Notes: generated from the letters alone by a model not told the origin. A stretch of 64,000 bases of DNA from Corylus avellana (GCF_901000735.1 NC_081542.1:39723321-39787320), one strand, 5' to 3'. Counted from the first letter of the stretch, positions 1 through 11,281 are shown. A program made the numbers and translations.

Positions 1-154
1 GTCAAAGCTTCTAGAAGAAGCTTAATAAAGAAGGGACAAAATGGACGTGTGAGAGAGAGAAGCTTAAGTCAAAAGGTATGGGTGTAAAAGTGACCATAAT
101 TGTTTGGGGCCCACGGTAAGCTTGAAGAGGAAATGCAAGTCATGTCTTCTAACA
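1..154 (-). repeat. 3' LTR of the same Copia element (first 154 bp only)
   Basis: This matches 4732-4885 with three substitutions. It is truncated by the start of the window, so the rest of the 3' LTR and the outer flank are not visible. Confidence 0.92.
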
Positions 155-168
155 AATCTCCACCTTGA
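155..168 (-). other. Polypurine tract next to the 3' LTR
   Basis: On the minus strand the purine-rich AAGGTGGAGATT directly precedes the LTR start TGTTAG. This is where plus-strand DNA synthesis is normally primed. Confidence 0.85.
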
Positions 169-235
169 CTTGAATTTCATCAAGTCTTCAACACAAATCT
201 CCTCAAGACGTCTCCTCCAACACCCCTAAGGGTAA

Positions 236-3200
236 TTACAAACTACAAACACCAATCAAGCCCAAGCAATGCTTGAACTTGAAGATCGGAAGTGGCTTCG
301 TCAACATGTCCGCTGGATTTTCCGCCATAGCAATTTTCTTCACTATGATATCACCTTGTGTCACGACCTCCCGAAGAAAATGATATCTGACATCAATGTG
401 TTTGGTCCTCTCATGATACATTTGATTTTTGGTCAAATGTATTCGCTCTGGCTATCACAAAATACTATAGTCTCATCCTGCTGCAAACCCAGATCACTGA
501 CCAAATCTCTGAGCCAAATTGCTTCTTTCACTGCCTCTGCTACTGCCATATACTCTGCCTCCGTAGTGGACAAAGCAACCGTCGACTGTAAAGTCGCTTT
601 CCAACTAATGGCACACCCCGAGAGAGTGAAAACAAAACCTGTCAGAGATCTTCTTTTATCCAAATCACCAGCATAATCTGAATCAACATAACCAATGACA
701 CTGGAACTGATATCACTGCCTCTATCATAGACTAAGCCAACATCTGTAGTACCTCGTAAATAACGGAGTATCCATTTCACTGCCTGCTAGTGAGCCTTGC
801 CCGGATTCGCCATGTAGCGACTAACAACACTGACTGCCTGTGAAATATCTGGATGAGTGCACACCATAGCATACATGATGCTTCCAACTGCACTGGAGTA
901 AGGAACACGCAACATGAACTGCTCCTCCTCCTCACTCTGTGGCGCTGACGCTGCTGAAAGTCTAAAATGAGCTGCAAGTGGAGTACTCACTGGTTTAGAA
1001 TTATGCATACCAAAGCGTTCAAGTACTTTCTCAATGTGCTTTTTCTGTGACAAGTACAACTTTCCCGCTTTTCTATCCCTGTGAATCTCCATACCAAGGA
1101 TTTTCTTCGCAGCACCCAAATCCTTCATTTCAAACTCATCACTCAACATAGATTTCAATCTCTTAATCTCCAACATATTTTTAGCAGCAATAAGCATGTC
1201 ATCCACATAGAGTAACAAATAAACAAAAGAACCATCTGACAATTGCCTGTAATACACACAGCTGTCATAGCTACTTCTTGTGTAACCATGTCCGATCATA
1301 AAGTTGTCAAAGCGCTTGTACCACTGTCTTGGAGATTGTTTTAAACCATACAACGACCTCCTCAACTGACAAACAAGATCTTCTTTACCTTCAGCAATGA
1401 ACCCTTCTGGCTGATGCATGTAAATGGTTTCCTCAAGCTCACCATGCAGAAATGCAGTTTTCACATCAAGTTGCTCAAGTTCCAAATCATTTGGAGTAAC
1501 CATGGCAAGCAAAACACGAATAGAACTATGTCTCACAACAGGAGAGAAAACTTCATTGAAGTCCATACCTTCTCTCTGACTATAGCCCTTTGCTACCAAA
1601 CGTGCCTTGAACCTTGCATCTTCAACACCTGGGATTCCTTCCTTTTTCTTGAAGATCCATTTGCAACCAACAGTTTTAGCGCCTTTAGACAATTTCACTA
1701 ATTCCCATGTTTGGTTCTTATGAAGAGACTCAATCTCCTCATTCATGGCAACAACCCATTAAGCAGATTCACTACTTGTGACAGCTTTTGAGTAAGTGGA
1801 AGGCTCCTGGACTGCAGTGTCCTCTGCCACAGTAAGTGCATATGCTACCAAATCTGCATAGCCATATCTCTGAGGTGGCCTAATCTGCCTCCTCTGTCTA
1901 CCAGCCGCAATACTGGTCTCTTGCTCTTCTTGTGGATCATCATCATCAGAACTGGAATCATGAACATCTGTAACAGGCTGATCTTGAGTGTTATCTTGCA
2001 CCCTCTGTGAAGCCTCCACCTAAAGCTCCACCTCCTTGCTAGAACCCTGCTCCTTTCCTGCAGAAACAATAGACTCCTTTCTCAGGTGAAGCATGGCAAA
2101 TTCATCAAATACAACATCTCTACTGACTATAAACTTAGGCGATTTAGGATTAGAACACCATAATTTATATCCCTTCACCCCATCCACATAGCCTAGAAAT
2201 ATACATTTCTTTGACCTAGGCTCAAGCTTACCATCATTCACATGACAATAAGCAGGACAACCAAAAGTTTTTAAAAATGAATAATCAGCAGGAGTACCAG
2301 ACCATACCTCATAAGGAGTTTTACAATCAATGGCTGTTGATGGAGAATGGTTGACCAAATAGCAAGCAGTATTGACTGCCTCAGCCCAAAAATCTTTAGA
2401 CAACCCGGCATTTGAAAGTAAGCAACGCGCTCTCTCCAAGAGAGTCTTGTTCATCTGCTTAGCAACCCCATTTTGCTGTGGAGTATGACTAACTGTGCGA
2501 TGTCTAGCGATGCCTTCATCCTTGCAGAATTTATTAAATTCACCACCACAAAATTCCATGCCGTTGTCTGTTTTGAGTCGCTTGATTTTCTTCCCAGTCT
2601 GATTCTCAATTAATGTCTTCCATTGCTTGAAAGTGACAAACACATCACTTTTCTTCTTAAAAAAATACACCCAGACTTTTCTTGAATAATCATCAATAAA
2701 TGTAACAAAGTATTGAGCACCACCCTTTGATGGAACTTGAGAGGGACCCCATAGATTTGAATGGATATAATCCAATGTACCATTTGTTCTGTGGATGCCT
2801 ATACTGAACTTGACTCTGCACTGTTTCCCGAACACACAATGCTCACAAAAGTCAAGAGATCCTGTTTTCTGGTCACAAAGCAAACCCCGTTTGCTTAGGA
2901 TTGTCATACCCCTCTCACTCATATGACCCAACCGCATATGCCATAACCGGGTAGTGTCTGAATTTGGATCATCTGAAGAAGACACAGCAGCTGAACCTGT
3001 TACCGTACTACCCTGAAGAAAATAGAGGCCATCAACCTTGTTACCTTTCATTATAACCAATGAGCCTTTGCTAACCCGAATGACTCCACCTTCACCGGAA
3101 TACCTGTATCCAAGGGAGTCCAAAGTGCCCAATGAAATAAGATTTTTCTTCAAATCTGGTATATGTCGAACATTCGTCAAAGTCCTCACAATCCCATCAT

Positions 3201-4233
3201 GCATCCTAATTCTGATTGTACCAATACCAACAATCTTACAGGCGACATTATTTCCCATCAAGACTGAACCACCATTGACTGAATCATAGGTAGTAAACCA
3301 ATCCCTTTTAGGGGACATATGAAATGTACAAGCAGTATCAAGGACCCACTTGTCGTTAGAACGATCATTAGAAATGGTAACTACAAGGACAAGGTTTGAA
3401 CCCTTAGAATTTCCTTCCACAACACCAGCCACAGAAGAGGAACTTTGCTTGTCACCTTCCTCTTTATTTTTCAACTTCGGACACTTGGATTTATAATGCC
3501 CATACTTTTTACAGTAGTAACACTTTACTTTCTTCTTTGATCTAGACTGCGATCGGCCTCTTGATTTACCTTTACCCGAATCCCTCTCACTAGATCGACC
3601 TCTAAAATTAAAAGAATTTTTTGAACGACCCTTAACAAATAAACCCTCTGCCTGATTATCACTACCTTTACTATTCAATCTTGTCCTCAACTCCATAGAA
3701 TTTAAAGCAGACTTAACATTGGCTAAGGAGATAGTATCTCTACCATACAACATTGAATTAACAAAATTATCAAAAGCATCCGGTAGAGAACACAACTAAA
3801 TCAGGGCTTGATCCTCATCATCTACTTTAATATCAATATTTTTCAGATCCAAAATAATTCTATTAAAGTCATCAAGATGATCACAAAGAGGCATACCTTC
3901 TTTCATCTTGAGGGTATATAACCGTTGCTTCAAATACAATCGGTTAGTGAGGGATTTCGTCATGTTCAAGCTCTCCAGCTTCTTCCAAAGTCTAGCGGCT
4001 GTTTCTTCATCGGCAACTTCTCTTAAAACTCCATCTGAAAGAGACAACAAAATTGCACTGTGGGCTTTTTCTTCGAGTTCCTTCGTTTCCTCCGTTGATG
4101 ATGTTGATGGCACCTCGCCATCCAAAATCTTCGCCAAGCCTTGTCGTCATAATAAAGCTCGTATCTTGATGCGCCAAAGGCTGAAACTATTCTGACCATC
4201 AAACTTTTCTACTTCAAATTTTGCAGTAGCCAT
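236..4233 (-). pseudogene. Copia gag-pol polyprotein, five in-frame stops plus one frameshift
   Basis: The start codon is at 4231-4233 (protein begins MATAKFEVEKF, a Tork/Tnt1-type gag). A CCHC zinc knuckle (C-Y-Y-C ... G-H ... C) lies near 3481-3522 and the protease motif LDTAC near 3340. The integrase His/Cys finger is near 2830-2945. The RT motif YVDD is near 1190 and RNase H follows to the stop at 236. In-frame stops lie at 4147-4149, 3796-3798, 2020-2022, 1759-1761 and 787-789, with a one-base loss near 445. In the integrase catalytic triad, the first Asp is Asn (HSNLWGP, about 2757) and the Glu is Lys (NGVAKQMN, about 2457). The normal product would package and copy the element's RNA and integrate the cDNA; this copy cannot. 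Confidence 0.92.
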
Positions 4234-4253
4234 CCCGCAAAATAAATACCCGA

Positions 4254-4265
4254 GCTCTGATACCA
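4254..4265 (-). other. Primer binding site (initiator tRNA-Met type)
   Basis: On the minus strand the 12-mer TGGTATCAGAGC lies six bases inside the 5' LTR. This is the usual priming site of plant Copia elements, complementary to the 3' end of initiator tRNA-Met. Confidence 0.9.
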
Positions 4266-4271
4266 GTTTGT

Positions 4272-4885
4272 TGTGACAAATGCAAATTCCAAGATCATCA
4301 AAGAAGTAGAAAGTGCAGAATAGAAAAATAACACAACCACACAAGATACCAAGATTTAAGTGGTTCGGCTTAACAAGCCTACATCTACTGGCGTAGACGA
4401 TCCAGGAGAAATTCACTAACAAATGAGTGGAGTACAAAGAGTAGTACAAATAAAACCACTTAAATCCAAAAGCCCCAATACACCTCAATCTCACTCAAAA
4501 GATAATTAAATACAAAAGAGAAAATATTCTCTAAAATTCTCTAAGCTTTTCAGCATTCCAAATGTGAGATCAAACTGAAGAAAAATAGTGTATCTTCTTC
4601 TCTCTAGAGCACAACACAAGTCTCTCTCTCTCGGCAAGCGTCAGCTTTTTCTTCTTCCTCTCTTTCAACTGAAAATTGCTGCATACCTTCATGACCGAAT
4701 GGCTTCAACATTTAACAACAAAGCCATTTTGTCAAAGCTTCTAGAAGAAGCTTAATAAAGAAGGGACAAAATGGACGTGTGAGAGATAGAAGCTTAAGTC
4801 AAAAGGTATGGGTGTAAAAGTGACCATAATTGCTTGGGGCCCACAGTAAGCTTGAAGAGGAAATGCAAGTCATGTCTTCTAACAC
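4272..4885 (-). repeat. 5' LTR of the Copia element at 1-4885
   Basis: The 614-bp repeat starts TGTTAGAAG and ends TCACA on the minus strand, so it has the canonical TG...CA ends. It is followed by a six-base spacer and the primer binding site. Diverged relatives of this LTR occur at 9190 and 45944. Confidence 0.9.
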
Positions 4886-7001
4886 ATACCTTGGTGTCAT
4901 TTCTTCTCTTTTCTATAAGCCTACTTTATTTCTACACTCGAAGTACTCTAGCTTGCATTTAATAATTTGGTGGGAAATATTCCGGATGAAATAGGTCGTA
5001 TGCAAAAGTTAGTTTACTTGGCAGTTGTGGACAACAATTTGTTTGGTACATTCCCTTCTTCCCTTTACAATATATCAACTCTGAGGTTCATGCAAGTCGG
5101 AGGTAACCAACTTAATGGCACTCTTTCAGCCAATATAGGCCTCACTCTCTCTAATCTCAAAATCTATAAAAAGAACGAATTCTTTGGTCCAATCCCAGTT
5201 TCACTATCCAATGTTTCTCGGCTTGAAATGGTTGATCTCTCTTATAACAATTTCATGGGACAAGTTCCAACTGATCTAGGAAACCTGCTAAATGTCCGGT
5301 GGATAGCTGTTGCTAGAAATTCTCTTGGGGGTAATTCAGCCAATGACTTGGATTTCTTAACATCATTGGAAAATTGCACCAAACTGGAAAAGCTAGATGT
5401 TTCTTATAACAATTTTGGAGGCAGTTTACTTGATTCTATAGGAAATTTGTCTAAGCAACTCAGTGCTTTCTATATTCAAAACAATCAAATATCTGAAATT
5501 ATTCCTACAGCATTTGAGAATCTCATCAACTTAAGTCTTCTCAACATGTGGAAAAATCTGTGAACAGGCACCATTCCCTCTTACCTTGGGAAGTTACAAA
5601 ACCTGCAAGGATTGTATTTTTATGGAAATAGATTGTGTGGACGCATACCATCTTCTCTAGGCAACCTCACTCAATTGGTCGAACTTTCCTTATCACAGAA
5701 CAAATTGGAAGGAAGCATTCCATCAAGTTTTGGAAACTGCAAAAGTTTGCAAATCTTAGATATTTCAAAAAATGATCTTAGTAGAGCCATACCCAAAACG
5801 AGTCTTTCTTCCCAATTACTAAGACTTGACTTATCACAAAACTCATTATCGGGCATTCTACCTATGGAAATAGGCAATTTGAAAAATATTTATTCTTTGG
5901 ATGTCTCTGAAAATAATTTGTTTGGTGAGATTCTGAGAACCATTGGAGATTGCTTGAGTTTGAAGAACCTTTACTTACAGGGTAATTCATTTCAAGGAAA
6001 CATACCTCCATCTTTGGCTTCCTTGAAAGACCTTTGGTATGCAGATCTTTCACGAAACAATTTGTCGAGTTTAATTCCTACAGATTTGCAGAAAGTTTCC
6101 ATTCTACTATATTTGAATCTTTCTTTTAATAATTTGGTGAGCGAAGTACCAACTGAAGGAGTCTTCCAAAATGCAAGTGCAATATCAATGATAGGAAATA
6201 AGAAGCTTTGCGGAGGTATTCCATAACTACAACTACAAAGATGCGATGTCAAAGTTATGAAGCAAGGAGTAATACATTATCAATCATAGTTGTTAGTGGG
6301 GTTTTATGTTTCATCATATTTTCATCATTTCTTGTCCTTTATTGGTGGAGAAAATCGAAAAAAGAATCATCCTCTACAATCCAAAAAACCAACCCACTTT
6401 CAAATGTTTCGTACAAGGAGCTCTATCAAATGACTGACGAATTTTCTCCTAATAATTTAATTGGATCTGGTAGTTTTGGCTCCGTATATAAAGGAATTCT
6501 TGATCAGGAAAAAAGGATGGTTGCCGTGAAAGTATTGAACCTACAGAAAGGAGCTTCTAAGAGTTTCATGGCTGAATGCAATGCCTTAAGAAATATACAG
6601 CATCAGAATCTCGTTAAGATCGTAACTTGTTGCTATGGCGTGGACTACAGCGGCCATGATTTCAAAGCTCTAATTTACGAATTTATGGCAAATGGAAACT
6701 TAGACAAATGGCTGCACCTAATTAAATAGAGAGAACGAAAGTCCACCAAGATATTTGAACGTCCTCCAAAGACTAAATATCGCGATCGATGTAGCCTATG
6801 TTTTACATTAGCTTCATAATCAGTGTGAAACACCAATTATTCATTGTGATTTAAAGCCAAGCAATATTCTTATTGACGATGACATGATTGCTAAAGTAAG
6901 TGATTTTGGCTTGACAAGGATCCTCTCCACAACAAATGATGTTTCTCAAAATAAAACCAGCACAGTTCGAATAATGGGTACTATTGGCTACGCTCCTCCA
7001 G
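4886..7001 (+). pseudogene. LRR receptor-like kinase copy A (LRR-XII, non-RD), heavily damaged
   Basis: Bases 4886-4925 match the signal-peptide codons of the paralogues. They are followed by a deletion of the cap domain and first LRRs, so LRRs resume near 4960. The LRR ladder runs to about 6200, then a juxtamembrane and transmembrane stretch (about 6290-6350). The kinase domain has a glycine loop [23 protein letters not shown] and DFG. HCD in place of HRD marks a non-RD kinase, as in immune receptors of the Xa21/EFR group. Breaks: TGA at 5561-5563, TAA at 6224-6226, a frame change near 6268, and another after 6715 with TAG at 6727-6729. The splice donor at 7002 is AT instead of GT. The second kinase exon is absent. 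The left part was also cut by the Copia element ending at 4885. It cannot encode a receptor. Confidence 0.9.
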
Positions 7002-7716
7002 ATACGTAACTACTTTGATCTTAAATCCTCTAAATCATAATTTTGATTGAGTTGGAAAGTGTCACTAACTGTCATTTTACTATGCTCTACATATTCATTT
7101 TAGCCTTTTTGATTTTATTTCCTTATGGCCCTCCATACTTATTATGATAGCATGTCAATTAGATATATCAAATTAATACAAGCAAGAAAGAAAACGTGTA
7201 AACCCTACTGCAAAAATGGTGGAACAACTTTTCTGAAGAGAAAACTCTGGTCTTTTGTATATATTGCTCGGGAATATTGGTCACATACGAGATTTATGCT
7301 TTGATAGAGATTAATAGGGCTTGCATATATAGATGGATTTTGACAACTATTAAACAAGTCATGAATTAGTCGTAAATATGTGAAAATAATTGCATTTCTC
7401 TATCGTTAAATAAGAATACATTGAGATTAAGATCTAAAGCACAAGAAGTGAAAATTCAAAAAATACATATATGAAAATGAATGTTGGTCAAGAGGAGACC
7501 AACAGTAAAAAAGAAGAATAATTCACACCAATAATCCCAAGAAAAAAAAAAATACTTAGATCTGTAGTGAAGCTATTGTAGTAGAAATTGCTTAAAGAAC
7601 TTGTCCAACAAATAAGTAAACACTACGGAAAGACATTAGTTTATCTCATTCTCATACTCGCCTCTTTATTATCCAATTTCTCAAAAAGATTCACAAAGAG
7701 TTACGGGCTTGGACCT
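7002..7716 (+). other. Orphan intron of receptor copy A, fused to other receptor pieces
   Basis: Bases 7010-7700 are almost the same as the intron at 34235-34900 of copy C, but no second exon follows. Near 7695 the intron runs into a short piece matching the end of the LRRNT codons (acgggcttggaccta). It then goes straight into the 3' flank shared with copies B and D (aagttttggcc). This is a recombination patchwork with no gene. Confidence 0.75.
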
Positions 7717-8551
7717 AAAGTTTTGGCCATAAATTTCAAACCTTAAAGTAATTTCCAAATAATTCTTTCAAACCACAAGCACAAGAGCTTCATAGGTAGA
7801 TGACCTGCCAGCACAAGTAGACTTACCGATAGTCTTATTAGGATCAAAACACTCACCTAAGGATTTCCACCTTATTTATGTCCACAGGTAATCTTATAAG
7901 TGAATTCGATTTTTTTTCCCTTCTGATGTTTTCAGAGCAAACGTTGTTTTTGTTTCTTGTATCTTAGAATTTTCCTTTGTGCAAGCTCAAAGGACTTCCA
8001 CTTGCTGAAACAGAATATCACTCAAATCTTTTCTCGAGCAGTACGCGTGCAAATACGCAACATGTGCAACTCAAGCCTAGAAAATGTGGCATGTGTTAAA
8101 ACCACGTGGCCACATTAACAGCCACTGGAGGGGAGGATTTGATTGAATACTACGGGGAGCATTTTCAAGAGGGGCGTAATTTCTTTAAAAGCACCTCTCT
8201 CGGGAGGGATTGACATGTTCAAAATTTTCTATTGGCCCCAAAAGTTTAGGAGGCTGATGATTATTCTCACAAAATTCATTGAGTGAAGCATCAACCAACT
8301 GATGACACTGATGATTTAACTCTTGTTTAGCAACTTGCAAGTGAAATATATATTTTGTAAAATGTGTGAGAAATAATTATTCTTTGAGTCTCTGCTGTAA
8401 ATCAGTAATATTTACAGAGTATTTGTGACATATTCTCCAAAAATCAAACTAAAGGTTCCCAACAAAATACCATGCATAAAATAAAAAACAGAAAATGACA
8501 AACAAAAAATCAGAATAGATCAAAGTAATGCATTTTTTTTTTTTCTAAATT

Positions 8552-8737
8552 TGGCCGGCCAAAGACTTTGTCAACGTTAATTTAGCAGGCCCGGTGCAGG
8601 CGGGCTCCGCCGGTGTGTGTCAAGGACTCTAGAACTTGTGTTTTGAAACAGTTTACCCCTACATATATAATACTCTGTATCTTGCTCTGCCTCGCACGAT
8701 ATTTCGCAAATACTCTGCTTCTCTTCTCTCCATTCCC
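8552..8737 (+). promoter_or_regulatory. Receptor 5' leader block with TATA-like sequence, head-only copy 1
   Basis: The block starts at the palindrome GGCCGGCC and includes a conserved stretch with gtcaacgttaattta, whose complement contains the W-box core TTGAC. A TATA-like acatatataatac lies near 8660, about 75 bp before the ATG at 8738. The same block precedes receptor starts at 34201, 36946 and 45502. Assigning promoter function is inference from position and conservation. Confidence 0.5.
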
Positions 8738-9040
8738 ATGAAGCTAATTCATAACCGCAACTTTCGTGCACTATGCACTACATATCTTGGTGTCATTCTT
8801 CTCTTTTCTATGAGTCTACTGTTCTTGCGACCTATCGCTGTAGCTGCTGCTGCTTCAACCAACGAGACAAATCGTTTGGGCATGCTCAAATTCAGAGAAA
8901 TGATAACAAGTGACCCATTTAACATCTTCACCTCTTGGAATTATTCCATGCACTTCTGCGGATGGCATGGAATTACATGCAGCCGCAAGCATCAAAGAGT
9001 TACGGCCTTGGACCTATCTGGCTATACCAACCACGTTTAA
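8738..9040 (+). pseudogene. Head-only LRR receptor kinase piece: signal peptide and LRRNT only
   Basis: The ATG at 8738 opens a clear signal peptide (MKLIHNRNFRALC, then a hydrophobic run ILLFSMSLLFL). A full LRRNT cap follows, with paired Cys in CGWHGITC, ending at TALDLSGY. The frame then stops at 9040 because the sequence passes directly into receptor 3' flank (acaggtaacttt). All LRRs, the membrane segment and the kinase are deleted. The product, if made, would be about 100 residues with a secretion signal. I think it is a deletion relic, but a short secreted LRRNT peptide cannot be excluded. The same fusion recurs at 45502. Confidence 0.8.
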
Positions 9041-9189
9041 GTTCACAGGTAACTTTATAACAAAATTTTCTTTATGTTTTTAGAGCAAAAGTTATTTTTT
9101 TTAACCATGTAAATTTGTAGGAAAACGGAGCTTTGTGATGAAATTAGGTTGCAGAAAAGCCTCATTTGTAATGCCCATGTTGAGCATGT

Positions 9190-10025
9190 TGTGACAAATG
9201 CAAATTCCAAGATCACCAAAGAAGGAGAAAAGTGCAAAATAAAAAATAACACATCCACACAAGACATCAAAGATTTAAGTGATTCGATTTAACAAACCTA
9301 CATCTATTGGCGGAGACGATCCAGGAAAAAATTACCAACAGAAGAGTGGTGTACAAATAGTAATACAAACAAAATCACACAAACCCAAAAACTCCAATAC
9401 ACTCAAATGTCACTCTCACACAAATAAAATTAAATACAAAAGAGAAAACTTCTCTATAATTCTCTAAGCTTTAAATAAGCACTCAAACGTGAGATCACTC
9501 AAGAAGCAAAATGGTGTATCTCTCTCACAAAAGGACGTTGCCTTCTCCGCAACTCCTCTTCTACTTCTTGCTCCTTTAGTTGCTGCTAGGCTTGGGCAAA
9601 TTCACCGCTTACCGACTTTCAACCGCCTACCGATCGATAGCCGACCGACTTCTACTAACACCGATTAACTAATGGGCAGTAGGCGAAACATTTTTTTTAC
9701 TTTCGACAAATTCGGTTAAGTAGGCGAAATAAAATTTGTTAACCGAACCGACTTTATTGACCGACTTCGCCGATAATTTTCAATTTTTTCACATACCGAC
9801 TTTACCGAATGCCTATCAATGTCGGGACAAAAATTTGGCGGAATAAGTCGGTGAAATTTCCAACTTTACCGATGAAACAAAAATTTTTCTACCGACACTG
9901 ATTGACTTTAACTGACGCCCAGCCCTAGTTGCTGCCTTCTCATTTATAAACAAAATTGAACAAGTTTACGAGGCAAAGGTTTTGGTCAACTTAACCAAAA
10001 CATAGTTACACCCTTTATTTATAGT
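9190..10025 (-). repeat. Diverged Copia LTR remnant, split by a hAT element
   Basis: From TGTGACAAATGCAAATTCC the sequence tracks the LTR at 4272-4885 with many differences. It resumes at 9936 after a nested hAT insertion and loses similarity towards 10025. The right edge is uncertain. A direct repeat CATGT occurs at 9185-9189 and 10026-10030 and may be the target-site duplication, but the apparent right end does not have the expected CA. Confidence 0.65.
9587..9927. mobile_element. Non-autonomous hAT element (341 bp) with perfect 8-bp TSD
   Basis: The terminal inverted repeats are TAGGCTTGGGC and, reverse-complemented, TAGGGCTGGGC. The flanking direct repeat GTTGCTGC is at 9579-9586 and 9928-9935. 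Eight-base duplications and TAGGG-type ends are typical of hAT transposons. No coding capacity is seen. Confidence 0.88.
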
Positions 10026-10073
10026 CATGTACGTACACTTGAGTGCTGGTGAAGGAATTACAAAACAGAGTAA

Positions 10074-10240
10074 GGCTCTGTTTGTTTCAACATAAAATAC
10101 TTTCAGTTGATGATTTCCTGAAAAACATTTTACGGTGCTTAATGCGTACAGAAAATCATGAATATATATATATATTAAACTGTAATTACGAAAATGTCTC
10201 GACCAAGTCTTAAAGGTGTCCGACCAAGTCTTAGTGGAAA
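10074..10240. mobile_element. Truncated relative of the Harbinger-like element at 26164-27516
   Basis: It begins GGCTCTGTTTGTTTC after TAA and shares the stretch around gcgtacagaaaatcatg and attacgaaaatgtc with 27190-27235. It ends in a few units resembling the 11-bp repeat (cgaccaagtct). The other terminus is missing. Confidence 0.7.
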
Positions 10241-10260
10241 AAGTTGTTTTGTTTCTTTTA

Positions 10261-10744
10261 GGGAAAAATTCACTTTACCTCCCTGAAGTTTTAGGTGTTT
10301 TTCAATTCAAACCCCAATGTTTAAAAATTGGCAATGTACCCCCCTAATGTTTCAAAAATTTTCAATTTAGACCCTCCATTACTGATTTTTGTCTAATTGG
10401 ACGAAAATCATTCTACATGCGTCTCACGTGGGATTTTAATGCCCTCTATTTCAATTTTGCTCTCATTAAAACCTATGAAATTACGTAATTACCATCATTA
10501 AAACCTATGAAATTGAGGGTAGTTACTTCATAGGATTTAATGAGAGCAAAATTAGAATAGAGGGCATCAAAATCCCATGTGAGACGCATGTGAGATGATT
10601 TCCGTCAAATTAGATGGAAATTAGTAATGGATAGTCTGAATTGAAAATTTTTTAAACATTAGGGGAGTACATTGCCAATTTTTAAACATTGGAGTTCGAA
10701 TTGAAAAACCTCTGAAACTTCAGGGGGTAAAGTGAATTTAACCC
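10261..10744. mobile_element. Long-TIR MITE (484 bp), Mutator-like, perfect 9-bp TSD
   Basis: The two halves are imperfect inverted repeats over most of the length, starting GGGAAAAATTCACTTTACC and ending GTAAAGTGAATTTAACCC. The direct repeat TTTCTTTTA flanks it at 10252-10260 and 10745-10753. A nine-base duplication is the Mutator signature. It sits in receptor 3'-flank sequence. Confidence 0.9.
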
Positions 10745-10753
10745 TTTCTTTTA

Positions 10754-11281
10754 TCTTAGAATTTTCTAAATTTTCCAACATGACAGATATACTCAACTGC
10801 TACTTGTTCAAATTGCAGAAAAGTCTCCTTTGAAATGCTCTTGTCGAGCATTGATTTGGCTGTTTGTGCGGATATGTATTTTGTTGGAATAAATCAAACC
10901 GACTTTTGATCAATATGTCTGAGACAATATTTTTTCTTACAAACATTTATTTAAGCATATGATAATGCACCAAGGTATATGAGAATAATGTAATTAGGAG
11001 CTATAATTTCGAGCCATTTTTTATTTTTATTATTTTTCTATTCAATATGGCCATATGGGAGAGGGAAAAAGGGAGAAAACGGGGAGCATTTTCAAGATGG
11101 GCTTAAGTTCAAAGAGGCTAAAAAGTGGTCTTACTACAATACTACTAATTTCTGAAGGACAAAGTTTTATATTATAATTTCTGCTAAATATAAAATTTAC
11201 CATCTTGCACATACACGCGATTCCTATTCGAGATGTTGATATTACAACAACCAAATTAACTGCTACTCCATGCATGGAATC
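10754..11281 (+). other. Receptor 3' flank, no gene
   Basis: This resembles 35800-36120 and 44530-44830 (for example tcgagcattgatttggctg and aagcatatgataatgca). It is the downstream region of a receptor copy whose body is gone. I see no open frame of note. Confidence 0.6.

Larger units (their letters stand above)
1..4885 (-). mobile_element. Copia LTR retrotransposon, Tork/Tnt1-like, non-autonomous; 3' LTR cut by the window edge
   Basis: Read on the minus strand, the order is 5' LTR (4885 to 4272), primer binding site, gag, protease, integrase, reverse transcriptase, RNase H, polypurine tract, then the first 154 bases of the 3' LTR (154 to 1). This is the Copia order (integrase before RT). 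Bases 1-154 match 4732-4885 with three substitutions, about 98% identity, which suggests a fairly young insertion. The element sits in the signal-peptide codons of receptor pseudogene A: the sequence right after 4885 matches the signal-peptide region of the paralogues. The target-site duplication cannot be checked because the other flank lies outside the window. Five in-frame stops, a frameshift and two changed integrase catalytic residues make it inactive. Confidence 0.95.
7717..9189 (+). repeat. Segmental duplication block, left copy (paired with 44279-45943)
   Basis: This 1.5-kb block holds receptor 3' flank, a spacer, a receptor 5' leader and a head-only receptor piece. It recurs in the same order at 44279-45943. 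Both copies end at the identical point where a Copia LTR begins (9190 and 45944), so the LTR insertion came before the duplication. Confidence 0.8.

Noticed and set aside
4272..4494. Extending the gag frame of the first Copia upstream to 4494
   Set aside because: That part lies in the LTR and primer site; the ATG at 4231-4233 gives the conserved gag start.
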